From NCBI GenBank assembly GCA_009801085.1, contig VNWV01000002.1:1302001-1366000 (forward strand): a DNA stretch of 64,000 nucleotides, in the 5' to 3' direction. Origin of the DNA: Lasiodiplodia sp. COLG20. Lineage: Eukaryota > Ascomycota > Dothideomycetes > Botryosphaeriales > Botryosphaeriaceae. A model generated the notes under the pieces. The model had not been told where the DNA came from. It saw only the letters and a list, made by a program, of their open reading frames with translations, and did not search any database. Both the position numbers and the translations under genes were made by a program. How positions within the stretch are numbered: the stretch's first letter is position 1; each line of letters opens with the position of its first letter. Shown here piece after piece: positions 35,082 to 47,369 of the stretch.

Positions 35082-35691
35082 GTAACGCTTTCTGTGGGCA
35101 TTCAAGGCCTTTTATATTTGTTAGACATCCCGCGAGACGGGGACGAAGAGCATACTAGCGAATTGATGAACATGGCCGAGGACTACATTTGATACTGGCG
35201 TCTTGTTTTTATCCGTTAGCGGGACCGTTCCGACAAGCCCGGCAAAGGAATGTATCCGTACGTTGACTTCATCCAGCAGCATAGACTTCATTACACCTCC
35301 TTCCCAAATCGAGCTAAAGAGTAATAAACTACTAAAGCCTCGAGCTGGTGCCTGAGTGCCTAGATAGCTCGCGGCTCGGCGGTCACTACTGGGCGGAATG
35401 ACGTAATGCAGGCACCTGCCCGCTCAGTCGTGCTTTCCTCACTTCTACCTCCAACAAGCTGCTCGTCCCGCAAACCTTCATCAGAGGGCGAATCTTCTCT
35501 CTATTGCCTTAGATGGCCTCACCTTAATTAAATTTCAGATAACTCGCCTAGGGTCAGCTCCGCACATTTTTCCTCCTCCGAGGTGATAATTTGCGATGCT
35601 CACTTTTCCCTGCGGTATTCTCAACACCAACCACCCGTCACCCTCGCCCATTCGAACCTTACACTGATCAAAAAAGAAAATGGCAAAAAAC
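35082..35691. other. intergenic region up to the assembly gap
   Basis: 3' flank of the SDR gene. The minus strand here does not contain the missing C-terminal part of the GH47 protein, so that part must be inside the gap or lost. Confidence 0.5.
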
Positions 35692-35791
35692 NNNNNNNNN
35701 NNNNNNNNNNNNNNNNNNNNNNNNNNNNNNNNNNNNNNNNNNNNNNNNNNNNNNNNNNNNNNNNNNNNNNNNNNNNNNNNNNNNNNNNNNN
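35692..35791. other. assembly gap, 100 N
   Basis: Exactly 100 N, a conventional placeholder for unknown length. The right flank starts with a run of G and a GGGGGGG stretch that looks like poor-quality sequence. The gap falls inside an intron or the C-terminal exons of the GH47 gene. Confidence 0.98.
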
Positions 35792-37262
35792 GGGGGGGGG
35801 GAATCTTTGGGTTGGGGTAAAGGGGGGGCCGCAAGAAAACACTCACAAGGTCTGGTTGTAAATAGCCTCGCAGCCGTCCACCAGCTTCAGCCCGAAGTCG
35901 ACGTACCGCTGCTCCTGCAGCACCAGGCCTCCCAGAATGAAATTGCCGCCATCGAAGCACGCGAGATGCTCGCTGTATCCTTCTATGCGGGTGCCGTTGT
36001 GCCAGGCTAGGAAAGTGAGGTCGGGTCGGGTGTTGGGGTGCGACTCGAGATACTTGATGCTCGAATCGGCGGCTGTCACCCATCTGCGTTCTCCCGTATT
36101 AGCCACCACTCGCAACTCTTTCGCCCTCGTCTCTTATCCAGCCCTCAACCTCTCTAATTTTCACAGCGACTCACCTGTCCTTGTAAAACTCAAACCTCGT
36201 CGGGTCGTACACAAACATCTTGATCAAATACTCGTAAAAACTGTCCACCCCACCAATCCACCCTCCTTCCTCAGTCGTGAACCTCCCCGTCGTGATGTTG
36301 ATCTCCAAACCAATCAGCCCCGGATACGGCTCGCCGAAAGATCCTCGTGGATTGACCAGCCAAGATTCGCCCCGCTGCGCCAGTTCGCCATACTCCGAGA
36401 TGTTAGTTAGGTCGGACAAGCGAGTCCATTCGAGCACGAGAGTGCCGACTTGGGCGATGTTGTTGTCCGTTCTGCCGTCCGTCGTACGGTTGTTGATGTA
36501 GAGGTTGTTGGCCGGAATGCCCGTTGGTGTGTCGAAGCCGAACTTGATAGTGTCGGCCAAGGTGCGTGCTTGCGGGAGGAGTGCGTCGGCTTGAGTTTTC
36601 TTTATGTTTGCGGTGCATCAGAAACCCGACACGTCTTAATTGAAACTCCGTTGGATCTCCACTTGTGAAGTTTCAGAAAACTCACATTCTTGACCAGGTG
36701 AGCCAGGGGGCCAGTCAGAAGGTCGTGGGCGGAGAGAAGGCCCGCAAGGTGGCGGATCTGGAAGATGTTTCAGCGTTATGTCGGTGAGAAAAGTTCCGCC
36801 ACAAACATTTGTCTCAAACAAACTGCATTTTCGGTTCGTCGAATCTCGAGTGTAGTCGATTGTTGGAATGAACTCCAAAGACCTGTCAACGATGGATTGG
36901 AGGCCCATGATACTGGCTGTGCTCAGAGCATCCACCACCGTCAATCCCCATCCGTTGCTGTGCACAGCCAATCAACTTCAGTGCCAACATTCAGGGGCAG
37001 ATGGTACATACTATCTACTCACGAACGTCCGATTGACCGGCCTCAGCTCATCATTCGGGAAAGCGAAAGTGTAATACCCCTCCCAGGCCGTAGTAAAAAC
37101 ATCTTTGATCTGAGCAGCACGCTCGTTTTCTTCTGGAGTGGGGACAACATTGTCCTGCCTCGCAGAAACCAAGTCACGAGAAACACCAGCGGGGGACGCG
37201 GCTATGACATCCAGCAGGGCCAGCTGGGCCGTGGCGAGGTGCAAAAGAGAGTGGAAGTGCAT
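35792..37262 (-). CDS. GH47 alpha-1,2-mannosidase, C-terminus missing in gap
   Basis: Class I mannosidase trimming alpha-1,2-mannose from N-glycans in the secretory pathway or outside the cell. Exons: 37262-37012, 36957-36807, 36757-36686, 36599-36175, 36083-35847, after which a GTGAGT donor leads into the gap. Residues 1-22 are a signal peptide. GH47 blocks follow: AWEGYYTFAFPNDEL, YNGWGLTVVDALSTA, SLFETNIRHLAGLLSAHDL, GELAQRGESWL, GGWIGGVDSFYEYLIK and HLACFDGGNFILGG. About 378 residues are visible of 500-580 expected; the C-terminal calcium-site Thr and last catalytic Glu are not visible. Exon 1 is ended at a GTATGT donor because it restores the spacing TF-VSRY-NGWG. Confidence 0.9.
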
Positions 37263-38335
37263 TCTTCTATAACGAGAGACGAGGTAGTGAGGGTGAAAAG
37301 AGTGGTTGGCCTAGCTGTGCGCAGCTTTGGACGAGGATCAAAGCAGAGGCCATCAGACCTTACTTATAACGCAAGAGATGAACGCTGAGTCTCTCATAGA
37401 TAGAAGCGTACACGGTGGCTTCGATCCGGCGCCTCCGGGGGATGATTGGACGCCGCAAGTCATGCAGATCTAGTGCCACCTTCCCCAACATCTGGAACCG
37501 CAGCAAACTCCATATCCGAGCCGCATACAGCCTTTGTTTATGTCTCTACAAGGGGAAACATCGGAGCTGATCTCGGCTTGTTCGGGAGCAACAAGGTTAT
37601 GGGGTACCTGGCATGCCAAGCCAGTAGTTGTTGCAGGCGCTTATCAACATCCCAGTAATGGCCTGCTCCTGCCTAAAATAAGTAGACCGAGAGTCAACAA
37701 GGTTGTATTAAGGCGCAGATCGTGCACGTAAGATGCATATATTATCCGTACGCCTGCTACTGGACGCGGTGTTTCCGTGGACGCGTAACATCGCATCTTC
37801 TTTGAAACAGTCGGCCTGGGTACAATCGCACATATTGATCATCCCCTTCATTGTTTGGAGCTTTATGTTGTTTCCGTAGGCCGTGTGGAGACGTTTGATT
37901 AACACCTCACGCCATACTTCACTCCCCATGCAGAAGCATGAATCAGTTCAAAGTGACTGGTCAATGTTACTGTGCGCCCCTCGAATATTTACCCTCGGTC
38001 CATGAATGTAACTATGTTCTCTCTAGGATTAAAATCAAAGCTAATGGTAATGGGGCCGGAATTGAGGAAATCTCGAACGGGGTATATCAAGTAATCCAGC
38101 CATGTCCGTTTTCCCCGTCTCGCTCGCTATGCTTTACTTCAGAAAAAGAAAAAGCAACCATGCAGCCAAACCCAAACCATACTATGCCCAAAGTTCGTGT
38201 ATGCGTCGTGATAGCTAGCCAGTATACCAGCCATGCCGAAATGCAGGTAATGACGCCCGTCTGGCCATGACGATTCTCCCGGCCCAATGCAAGTTTTGAA
38301 AAAGAAAATTTGCACACCCACTCTTTTTTGTACCC
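37263..38335. other. intergenic region, 1.07 kb
   Basis: Upstream region of the GH47 gene and 3' flank of SCC2. No gene or RNA is recognised. Confidence 0.5.
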
Positions 38336-41300
38336 CTAATCCCAAACCACAACCTCTTCATCGTGACTTCCACTCGAGCCCCTCGAACCCCTTCTGCCCT
38401 TCGTAACTTTGGGCTTGCCTGATGGCTTGCCCCTCTTCTTCTTGGGCGTTCCTGATGATCCCATCGAACCCTTGCGCTTGCGACCACGCGGACCCGTTCC
38501 ACCAGGTGTTTGACTGTCACCACGACTCTCATCGTCATCATCTGGTGTTTCATAACCCGCTGCCCTGGCTACCAATTCAGCCTCCTCGTCATCTTCCGAC
38601 GCGACTCTGAGCTCGTTGTCAATCGAGAGCAGCTCCGCAAACGCTTTACACTGTGCAACCATGGCCTCAGTGCTGGATAAGGAATCCATGAGCCCAAGCA
38701 TCTTCTCCCAGTATTTGTCAGGTACGATGAAGGGCTGGCGACTGGGTGCTTTGTTGAGGTCTTTGATCGTGGGCTTGTTGCCGCCCTTGCCTCCCTCGCG
38801 TTGCTTCTGCAGGCCCCAGAGCCGACGAAGATATGTCCGAGTTTCCCAGATCATGGTCAAGATGATGGACGCAGCAGCGAGATGCTTGAGACGCTCTGGC
38901 GTAACATCCAAAGAGTTGTTCTGCGTCTCGCCATTGAGGAAAGGTTGCTGAATAGGCTGCTGCGGCTGCAGTGTCGGGAACTGCTCCATAGGATTTTCAA
39001 ACGACTGCTGCACCATAGGACCAAAGGCCTCAATGGACGTGGCAACTGGAGGTGGTGCTGCAGGCTCGTCCAAACGGACCTTTAGCACCTCCAGCTCGAT
39101 GGCGTGAGCCACAGGAGTACCGGTGTTTGAGACTATTTTCTCCATACTCGACACGAGCGCAAGCAACTCGTCGACGCGGACGTAGTCGAAAAAGGCCAGG
39201 TTCTCCAAGCAGAAGCGAGCATAGAGTAGATGGGATGGGAGATCCTCAGATGTATCGAGCTTAGAAAAGTCGAAATCGGCCTTTGAAACGAGGTTTAGCA
39301 AGAACTTCTTGCGTACTTTGTTGTTACCCATCTTAAGAACTTCAAACAACGAACGAAGCTTAGGTGCGAAGGGTTGAGTGGTTGCGCCATGTGTATCATT
39401 GAATATGCTTTGTTGATATTCGAAGGCTTGATGACATGCCTTCATGTACTCTTTTTCAAACATGCTTTCGTGCTTCTGATGCAGCGTCTTATGCTCTTGA
39501 AATGCGAGATTGGCGATGAACTGATTGGTCGACGTCTCGAGAGCCACAAGAGCAGGACCGCATTCCTTAGGGTGTACCAACCCTTGACGGTTGATGCTGG
39601 CAATGACTTGACTCGCTATCATGGCGAGCTCTTCGGCAGGTTCCAGCGCGATGCGGACGATATGGTGCAGGAAACGCTGAGCGATACCGCTGCAAGCGCC
39701 GTCGTCGTCGCTGGCGATCAAGGACACCTCAAGGCGTTCAGATCCGCGAGCAGCACCTTCACCTACCTTGATCTGGGCACCTGACTCTGACTTGAGTTCT
39801 TGCTTGGCAAAAAACGTCTTGAAAGCAGACAAGACAATCTGTTCCAGCTTTGTGTCGCGGTTGTGGAAGACAAGCTCAAAGGCAGTCGTAACATCGGCCC
39901 GGAGAAACTGCATAGGCCAAGCTTGGCAGATCATGCCGATGCTCTCCAAGGCCATTTCCCGAAGGGTATGTGGGAGCTTCTGACGAGTGAAGGGCCGGAT
40001 TACATCGACAATCAAGCCGGCGACTGAACTACCTTTCCACCAGGAGAATTTTCCTTTGAATGCTGCAGCATGTGGGTCAAAGTCGCAGCATTTCCCGAAG
40101 TAGCCGGCGATCATCATGTATCGCTTGACCCTATTTTGAGCTTGGGCTGCCTGTGGGGTATCATCGGTGAAATTAGTCTCTTGGCTTTTGAACACACCGT
40201 CGATGACTGAAATAGCTAGTCGGACCAGGCGCTCCGTATTCTGGAGGACGCCGTCGATGATCCAGAGGCATTGAGCAACCTCGTTCAGTTCCATTTTGCC
40301 AAGTTTCGAGACGCTCAAGAGAAGAGCATCCTGAACTGCCTTTAGGAAAGTATGCTGGAGCGACGAGAGCGAAGGCAAGGTATAACGGAAAATGACGATG
40401 ACTGAGCGATATATCAGCAGATCGTCCGTGTTGGACAAGTTCTGAATGTAAGGCTGCAGGAGCTGTAGCTGATCTCCTGTGAAAAGCTTCGGGTTCGCTC
40501 TCGCGAACACGGTCAAAGTCTGCAAGATATGTTGCTGCGATGGGCTGTCTGGAAGTTCGGTGCTGTCAATGACCCCGTCGAACATGAGAGCTACCATGCT
40601 CTTGCAAACGTTGAAGTTAGCCGTGCTGTTCTTTGACCCAGGCGACAGGATGTTCTCTAGGAGAGCGTCCAGTACAGAAAGAACTGTTTCGCCGCGCTGG
40701 ACTGTCTTGATGATGAGTACGACTTGGTTTTGAAGGAGCAGCTTCGATTGAGCACGGTCCATCTTGTTGGTCGAATGAAAGGGCGTAAACCAGATCTCTT
40801 CAAACGTCGACCTTGCAAGCTCAGAAACGCCGTCGTCAATATCCTTGATGCGCTGTAAGAAGGCTTCAGCAATAGCTGTCTTGACATCCTTGGACTCGTT
40901 TCTAAGATAGATATCCTTAAGAAGCTTCATAGCTCTCTTCCGGACACCGACCGCAGCGTCGTGGGCGCGAGCAATGATTCTGTCAAATACCTCATTTTCC
41001 AGCGACGGTTTGAATTGAAGGCACTTGGCAAGGAGACCAAGGGCAGAATCTCTAACCAGAGGAGACTGGTCGGATGCGCAGCGCAAGATCTGATTGATGA
41101 TGTAGTTGCCATTCCTTAAAATAGAAGGGTCCTTCTCCAGAAGCTGAACGACGCTCTTCAGACTCCTGCTCTTGACTGTCGCCTGATCGCTGGTCATAGC
41201 ACTGAGTAGGATGGCGAACATGCGCTTGAATGCCTTGCAGAAAGGGAGCCGAAGGGCGACGATGGAGCTAGCGAGGTTCCCTTGGGCCGTTATGACTCTC

Positions 41301-44300
41301 TCATACTCAAATTCTTGCTCCAGCAACTCGGGGTCCATTATCATGTTCCTCAACTGGATTGCTAGCGTACCGCGCATGTTTTCATCTTCGTCTTTGTCCA
41401 AGAAAGAGTGAACCTCTTTAGCCCACTGAGTTAGGTGGTAGCCTTGGGCGCTTTGTAGCTGAGGGTCACCTAAGTCGCGCGACTTTAGGTACTCCAGAAC
41501 CACACGGTAGGGTCCATCGAATTCAAGTAGGTCAGCGTCCTCGAATTTGTCGTCCAAGATATCTTCGGCTGTGTTGGCAAGCTTGCGAGAAAGCTCCGAC
41601 TCTGACGTGTCGATACTTCTTACAGCGCTCTTGACGTGAAGTTGCAGATCCAAAATGCCGGAACCCATCAGTCCCATTAGATCCAAAGCCATGTTTTTTG
41701 CCGGTGCTGCGCTCTTGTCGTTCTCGGCCAGACCAATCATGTTCGAGAGCAGAGCTCTTAACAATAGCTCAGCCGCAGGCCAGTCAGAAGAACCCAGGAC
41801 ATTCAAGAAGTCTTCTGTGAAAATGTCCAGGAGGTTGCGGTAAGGCTGATCACCCGTTTTCGAAGCGGTCATTGCCCGTTGCACCATGAAATTTACCAGG
41901 TAGCGAGCGCTTTTCTGCGCATCCTCGAAAAGTGGCTTCATGACACTGTTCAGCTCTCCGGCCAAATCCTCGCGGTCCATCTGAGCTGCATCGTTCATTG
42001 CAATGATCTTAGACTGGTCGGGGGCAGGAGAACGAGTTCCGTTGTGCGAGGCATTGTCATCGTCCTCTAGCTCATCCAACCGCAAGCCTTTCACATCCTT
42101 GTGGGTATCCGTGATCGAACGCGTCGCGCTTGTTTGGATAAGTCGCATCAATAGTGCAGAGACCAATTGAATGGGTTTTCCGTCCAATAACTTGAATTGT
42201 CGAGCGCTTTGGCGGGTCACAGGGAGCTTCGATAGGGACGTAAGTATCTCATCGAATATGAATGTTCTTTGATCCGGATAGCGTGCGAAGATCTTCGCTA
42301 AGACGTCCATGGCAATCCGGCGGATGACTTCACACCTCTGAATACCAAGCGCAGAATCCTTCTCCGTTGGAGCGTTTTCGACGAAGATGAGTGTGGTCGA
42401 CACAAACTCCACCGAGGTAATCGCGCTGTCAGAGACGTCGACTTTGACGATCATTTCCGCTAAAAGTCTGAGAACTTTGCCTGCCATCTGGAGAAGTGAT
42501 GTGAGGGGTTTCCGTTGCGCAGAAAGGATCTTGAAAGAGGTATTGTTGGTCTCAGAATTGCGTGCCTCGATGACTGGTATCAGACATGTCTCTAGAACAT
42601 GCTTCAGAGCATCCAGAATATTCGATAGGATATCCTCGGAGTAGAGTTGCTTCTCCTCACGCCCAGCTGTCATGATTCTGAGAAGGATCCTAGCAGCTTG
42701 CAACCCATGCTCTGCCTTGTTGAGACGACCGACCCACTCTTCGATATCGCCCTCCGACCAATCTTCGCCAAGCGTGATCGAAATACTGGAAACATTACCA
42801 ACAGCTCCCTCACATAGCTTCTGAAGGCGATTGAGGTTGTCCGCAGGAATATTTCCGAAAGCCTTGGCAGATATGACTTTGTGCAAAGCTGAATCTAACC
42901 GGAACTGTGCATGTGAAGAGAGTACGGGAAGCTCGCTATCACCCACATTGCTAGGTATGAAGAACCTTGCGGCATCAGAAGAAATGTTGCCGGAAGTGTC
43001 TGGCTCCAGTTGGTCTTCAGCTTCGAAGATATCCCCAATTAAGTTTTGCAGTTGCGCGACAGCCGCTTCGATCTTTTGTCTCTGGTCAATGCTCATCGTC
43101 GGTACCGCATCATCCTCCCGTTTGCGCTTTCTCGAGAAACCATCTTCGCCAGCGAGAATTCGAGCATCGACCTCCGGATGGGCCTGATACTCAGCCTTTT
43201 GCAAGTATGAAGGGATTTTAAGGATGACGACTCCGGCACCGTTGCGTCTCTCTTGTGACGAGGGGGGCACCGGTGAGTCGTCGGTGCTCGGCTGTTGCTT
43301 GACCTGGACATGGACGCTGGGTTGTGGGCGGACTTCGACGACCGGTTGTGGGCGTACCTCTACCCTAGGCTGTGGTCTAACATCGACGCTGGGTTGTGCC
43401 GGCTTTTGCTGTGAGCTCTTGGGAGGGATAACGACCGCAACTTTAGCATTCTGGCTGGCAGAATGATTGTTCTGCTGAGATGTGCTTGCTGTCGGATGTT
43501 CGGTCTTAATTGGGGTAGTTAACGAGTCATGCTGCCTGGTAGGCTGAGGCGTTGCTTGAGGCGTTTGCGATTGCGCAAGAGGTGCAGGACGCCTTGGCGT
43601 GTGCTCCTGCTGTCGTGGACGAGAAGCATCAGGACGCTTCGACGGGGGTTTGGTCTTTGTAGCAGACGAAGGAGGACTGGGATACCGAAACGCGACGTTC
43701 GTGGTGTTTAGCACCATGTTCGAGAACGCACCGAGACGTGGAGCCGGAGCTTTCTGCGAGCCGCTCCCAGAGTTGTTCGCTACTGAAGACCCCTGTGCTG
43801 GGCGTTTGAACTTGCTTGAAAGGAGTCAGCAGGAAGCTTCAATGGTGGTGAAGTGGAAGATCTTGGCATACAACTCGGTCAACTCCGATGGTCTCAGTAG
43901 CTGTTGAAGCTGTTGCAGCGACTGTTGCAGCCGATACGAAGTGGTCTGCGGATTGGAAGCAGCCTCTGCGTTGAGTGAGTCCAACCCCCTCCTTGTTCGC
44001 TGCCGCTCCTCGGTACTTGCGAAGATGGTGTGGCTGGTGCGAGGGAAGCTAGACGGGAAGGGTATGATAGCTGTGAGGTGGTTAGGAACAGGCTGTTCTG
44101 GTGCACGTGAGGGCTGTCGGCTGCGCGCAGCGTTGTGCAGCAGGATACGCAATTGCCCATATTGGGAAGGTGCAGAGCCTCAATGCTGCGGACTTGGTGA
44201 TGGGCAGCTGGACCCAGGTGGAATGACGTACCGGGATCGAACGGCGTTATGGAGCTCAGAGGAGAGAACTGCAGAGCGTCGTCGACAGTGGGCAGCCGAG

Positions 44301-44397
44301 GCCGCATGGGAAGACTCATGGTATTACTCGGAGGCCATGGTCCATTTGCTGGCCCGTTTGCGCCAGCGCCGTTCACGGCACCACGCGCGGGATCCAT
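38336..44397 (-). CDS. SCC2: cohesin loader SCC2/Mis4/Nipped-B, 1947 aa
   Basis: Loads cohesin onto chromosomes with SCC4. Exons: 44397-44232, 44070-43872 and a 5.5-kb exon 43814-38336. The two short 5' exons matter: exon 1 carries PRLPTVDDALQFSPLSSI and exon 2 HTIFASTEERQRTRRGLDSL, the N-terminal SCC4-binding part; splicing gives LTEFKFKRPAQ at the second junction. Residues about 175-330 are disordered with a tandem VxVRPQPx repeat. The rest is a long HEAT-repeat solenoid (VRDSALGLLAKCLQF, VRKRAMKLLKDI) with the C-terminal adherin block. The tail is basic (PKKKRGKPSGKPKVTKGRR), a likely nuclear-localisation and DNA-contact segment. Length is normal for the family. Confidence 0.93.
43301..43390 (-). 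repeat. in-frame 24-bp tandem repeat in SCC2 linker
   Basis: Three to four diverged copies of an eight-residue unit (SVDVRPQP, RVEVRPQP, VVEVRPQP, SVHVQVKQ) at about residues 264-292 of SCC2. Confidence 0.7.
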
Positions 44398-45002
44398 CTC
44401 TGTCTTGTACGGCGGCCGACGCGGTTATCGAAGAAACAGCACCGGATCAGGGGTCGCTAGTGGGCCGCCGAAGAGGAGAGGTTTCGCCCGGTGCTAACGT
44501 AGTTCATTCGCGGTGTAGCTGGGCGTTGCGAGACAAATGCATCGGAGGTGCGGCGGAGGTGTGGTGGGCGCGGCGCGGTGGTGGGGGGTGTTGCTGGCTA
44601 CGACTCGCAAGGTATGGCCATTTGGAAGGCGAGAGCGGAACGGAGAAGCAGCGAGGTGTGCGGGATGGCGCGAAGGGTCTCCGGAGCCGGCACCCAGGCG
44701 TGGTAGGCTGCGGAGTTAGATGGAGATGGCCCTGGTGAACCATCCAACGCGAACGCGCGACTAGAGCTCGTAGGGCTGAGACACGCCCGTTGCCGGTAGA
44801 CCGCTCCCCCGCCGCAGCAAAACAGGCCACCACTAAATCGTGCGCGTGAAATCCCTGTCGTCGGGGAAAATCCTCAAGATCTCCGCCGGCCGTCTCCAAC
44901 GCCGCCCGAGACTTTTTCGCTGCTCCCTCGAACAGCTTGCTTTCTTCCCAGATTCTCCGGACGCGGCTCTTGCTCTTCTTCTCACAAGCTCCTTGATCCA
45001 TC
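44398..45002. other. divergent promoter, SCC2 / RPA12
   Basis: Shared 605-bp upstream region. A 209-codon minus-strand frame (44504-45133) runs through it and into RPA12 exon 1 antisense; I treat it as a by-product of GC-rich sequence. Confidence 0.55.
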
Positions 45003-45662
45003 ATGTCGGCAATTGGTTCTCTGGTCTTCTGCACCGACTGCGGTAACCTTCTTGACGGCAGCTCCGGCGACGAGAATGTCACTTTGGTCTGCGATGTCTG
45101 CGGCGCTTCCTGCAAAGGTACGATTCCCCACACTCCGTTCGATGCCTTGAGAGTTCCCGGGCGACGTTGTTTTGCTCGCTTTCCCGCGCCTCACTTCTGC
45201 CGCCGAAAGATCACGAGCGTCGTTCGCCGCGCCAGCCCTGACTTGCCTCACCTCGGTCGTCGCCAGCCTCATTCGCTTCTTCCCTTGCTCTTTCACTTCG
45301 CTACATGCGCCGCGCTTTTGCGCGCACATGATTGCTTGAGCTCACATTGCTTGCAGACACCGCCGCGAAGACAATCGTGACCAACTCGAAGCCGTCGTCG
45401 TTTCCATCTTCGCTCCGCGATAAGCGCTCAGAGCTGCAGACCCTCACCGAGGACGATATGCAGACGGATGCCACGATCAGGCAAACGTGCGAGAAGTGTG
45501 GCAGAGAAGAAGTCAGATACTACACTCAGCAGCTGCGTAGTGCAGATGAAGGAAGCACGGTCTTTTACACCTGCGAGTGTGGTCATAAGTACGGCTCTCC
45601 GGTCCACGTTCATGTGGTAATATGCATGCTGACGTGGTTGCAGATGGAACACGAACAACTAA
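45003..45662 (+). CDS. RPA12: DNA-directed RNA polymerase I subunit RPA12, 121 aa
   Basis: Small TFIIS-like subunit of RNA polymerase I that supports transcript cleavage and termination. Exons: 45003-45117, 45357-45588, 45644-45662; the last adds only WNTNN. The N-terminal zinc ribbon has CTDC (Cys10, Cys13) and CDVC (Cys30, Cys33). The C-terminal ribbon has CEKCGREE, then the catalytic acidic hairpin LRSADEGSTVFY. It ends TCECGHKW, so the last knuckle reads C-X1-C instead of C-X2-C, which is unusual for the fold. Intron 1 is 239 nt, long for this window. Length fits the family. Confidence 0.93.
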
Positions 45663-45830
45663 ACAAACCCTCTTTCCATTTTTGGCTCATACTTTGGTAT
45701 CATGCTTCGTATATATACGGTGCTTTGCACTCGGATCATCCAACAATATACCCCTCCGTGGAGCACTTTTTTTCCCCTCTAAACCGCCTGTCCATAAACG
45801 CCAATGCAAAGTCCCGGGCTCAAAATTACC

Positions 45831-46918
45831 TCAGGCAACCACTTCCTCGTCCTTGCCAGGAACAATGGCATACTCAACCTGGCCGCTCTTCTCAAACTCG
45901 GCCATGTCGAGCGCGACAATGATGCTGTCCCTAACGACCTGCTCGGGGTCGTTCACAAACTTCCTCAAAGTGTCTTCAACACCCTCCTCATCACCCAGGC
46001 TGCCAAGAGCCTCAGCAGCCTCGTGGCGGACCATGCCAGCCTCGTTGGTGTCGCTCAAGCAAGCGGTCAGAGCAGGAATCGATGCTGGGTGACACAGCTG
46101 GCCAAAGACGAAGGCAACCTCATGGCGGAACAGGGCAGAAGAGTCGCTCAGGCCCTTGGCAAGGGCATTGACAGCGGGGACCGCAGTGGGAAGGTCGGGC
46201 GGCGAGGCCAGGTCGCGGAGGGCGAACATGGCGCGGTAGCGCTTGAACAGAGGCAGCTTGGTGTCCAAGTAGGCCTTCTCCAGCTCCTCAATGGAGGGCT
46301 TCTGGGAGTCCTGCGGCATCGGAGGGGCAGGGTCAATGGATGTGAAGTCGCTAGCAAGCTCGTTTAGCTCAAAAAAGATCGCATGACCATTCATGATATA
46401 ACACCACCATACCTCTGCTTGAGCTTTTCAGCCTCCCTCTCCTTGGAGTGCTCCCACTCGATCCTAGCGACGGCAATGTCGCAAGTCTCGGTGATGACGT
46501 CGAGCTCATCGGGCGCGTCCCTCAGGCGGCGGAGCAGGTCCAGGCTCTCCTCGTAGCCAAGGGCGCCCAGGGCCTCAGCGGCCTCGTGGCGGCACATGGC
46601 ATCCTCCTGCTTGTCCTCGAGCACATGGCGCAGGTATGACACGGAGTGCGGGTTGCGCGACTGACCGAGACAGTAGGCCAGCTCGTGCTTAAGCAGCGCC
46701 GACGAGGAGCTGAAGCCGGCGGCGATGGCGTCGATAGCTTGCAGCGTCTGCGCCGTCGCTGGGGCCTGGCACGCTAGGTACTTGAGCGAGAAGAGAGCGC
46801 GGAACCGACGCGCCAAAGGCTCTGCCTCGTTCACGAGCGTCTTGCGCAGCGCAAGGACGGTCGCATCGGGAGCGCCGTTGTCGCCAGCGGCGGGGATATC
46901 GACAGCAGCGGGCGCCAT
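45831..46918 (-). CDS. LIA1: deoxyhypusine hydroxylase (HEAT-repeat di-iron enzyme), 341 aa
   Basis: Completes hypusine on eIF5A by hydroxylating deoxyhypusine. Exons 46918-46413 and 46350-45831 close in frame. Two symmetric halves each carry two His-Glu pairs that bind the di-iron centre: [11 protein letters not shown] and [13 protein letters not shown] in the first half, [11 protein letters not shown] and [13 protein letters not shown] in the second. The halves are joined by a charged linker ([11 protein letters not shown]) near the intron. Start [12 protein letters not shown] is the only ATG that fits. It converges with RPA12, leaving 168 nt between stops. Confidence 0.96.
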
Positions 46919-47369
46919 GGGTGTAAATTTTGCGATTGGGATTAGGAAGTGGGCTGGAAAGAGACGGGAAAAAAATAAAACAGGGCTTAAGATCTGGTGA
47001 TGTGGTGATAAGATATGGAGGGGAGAGATTTTGGAAAATTTAGAGCACTGAGATGGATGACCGATCTGCGCGGGGTGGGAGGGGTCGAGGCTCTGCAAAA
47101 AGTGGTGGCCCCCTGTCTGGCATTTTTGGGCTGCGAAGCGGCTACGATATAATATTTGCGCTGCTGCGGTTGCGGCCTCGGCGCTTGAGCATCGGAGGTA
47201 GGAAGCGCCGACTTCCTTCGCTGGTGGCGGGATCTGCGGCGCTTCGCACTGCCGAGCGTGGGCGGGATGCCGTTCAGGGCAGCCACAGGCAGTCCACTGG
47301 AGCCCACTGATTTCAAAGCCGGCCCCGACCCCTTCGATGCTTTTGTAATGGCTCTCCCCGTTGGCTCCC
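46919..47369. other. divergent promoter, deoxyhypusine hydroxylase / hemerythrin-domain gene
   Basis: Short shared upstream region. Nothing coding is recognised. Confidence 0.5.

Noticed and set aside
35535..36083. Minus-strand frame running through the N gap
   Set aside because: Continuity across N is artificial; the right part is the wrong frame of the GH47 gene.
44504..45133. 209-codon minus-strand frame between SCC2 and RPA12
   Set aside because: Spans a divergent promoter and is antisense to RPA12 exon 1; no family resemblance.
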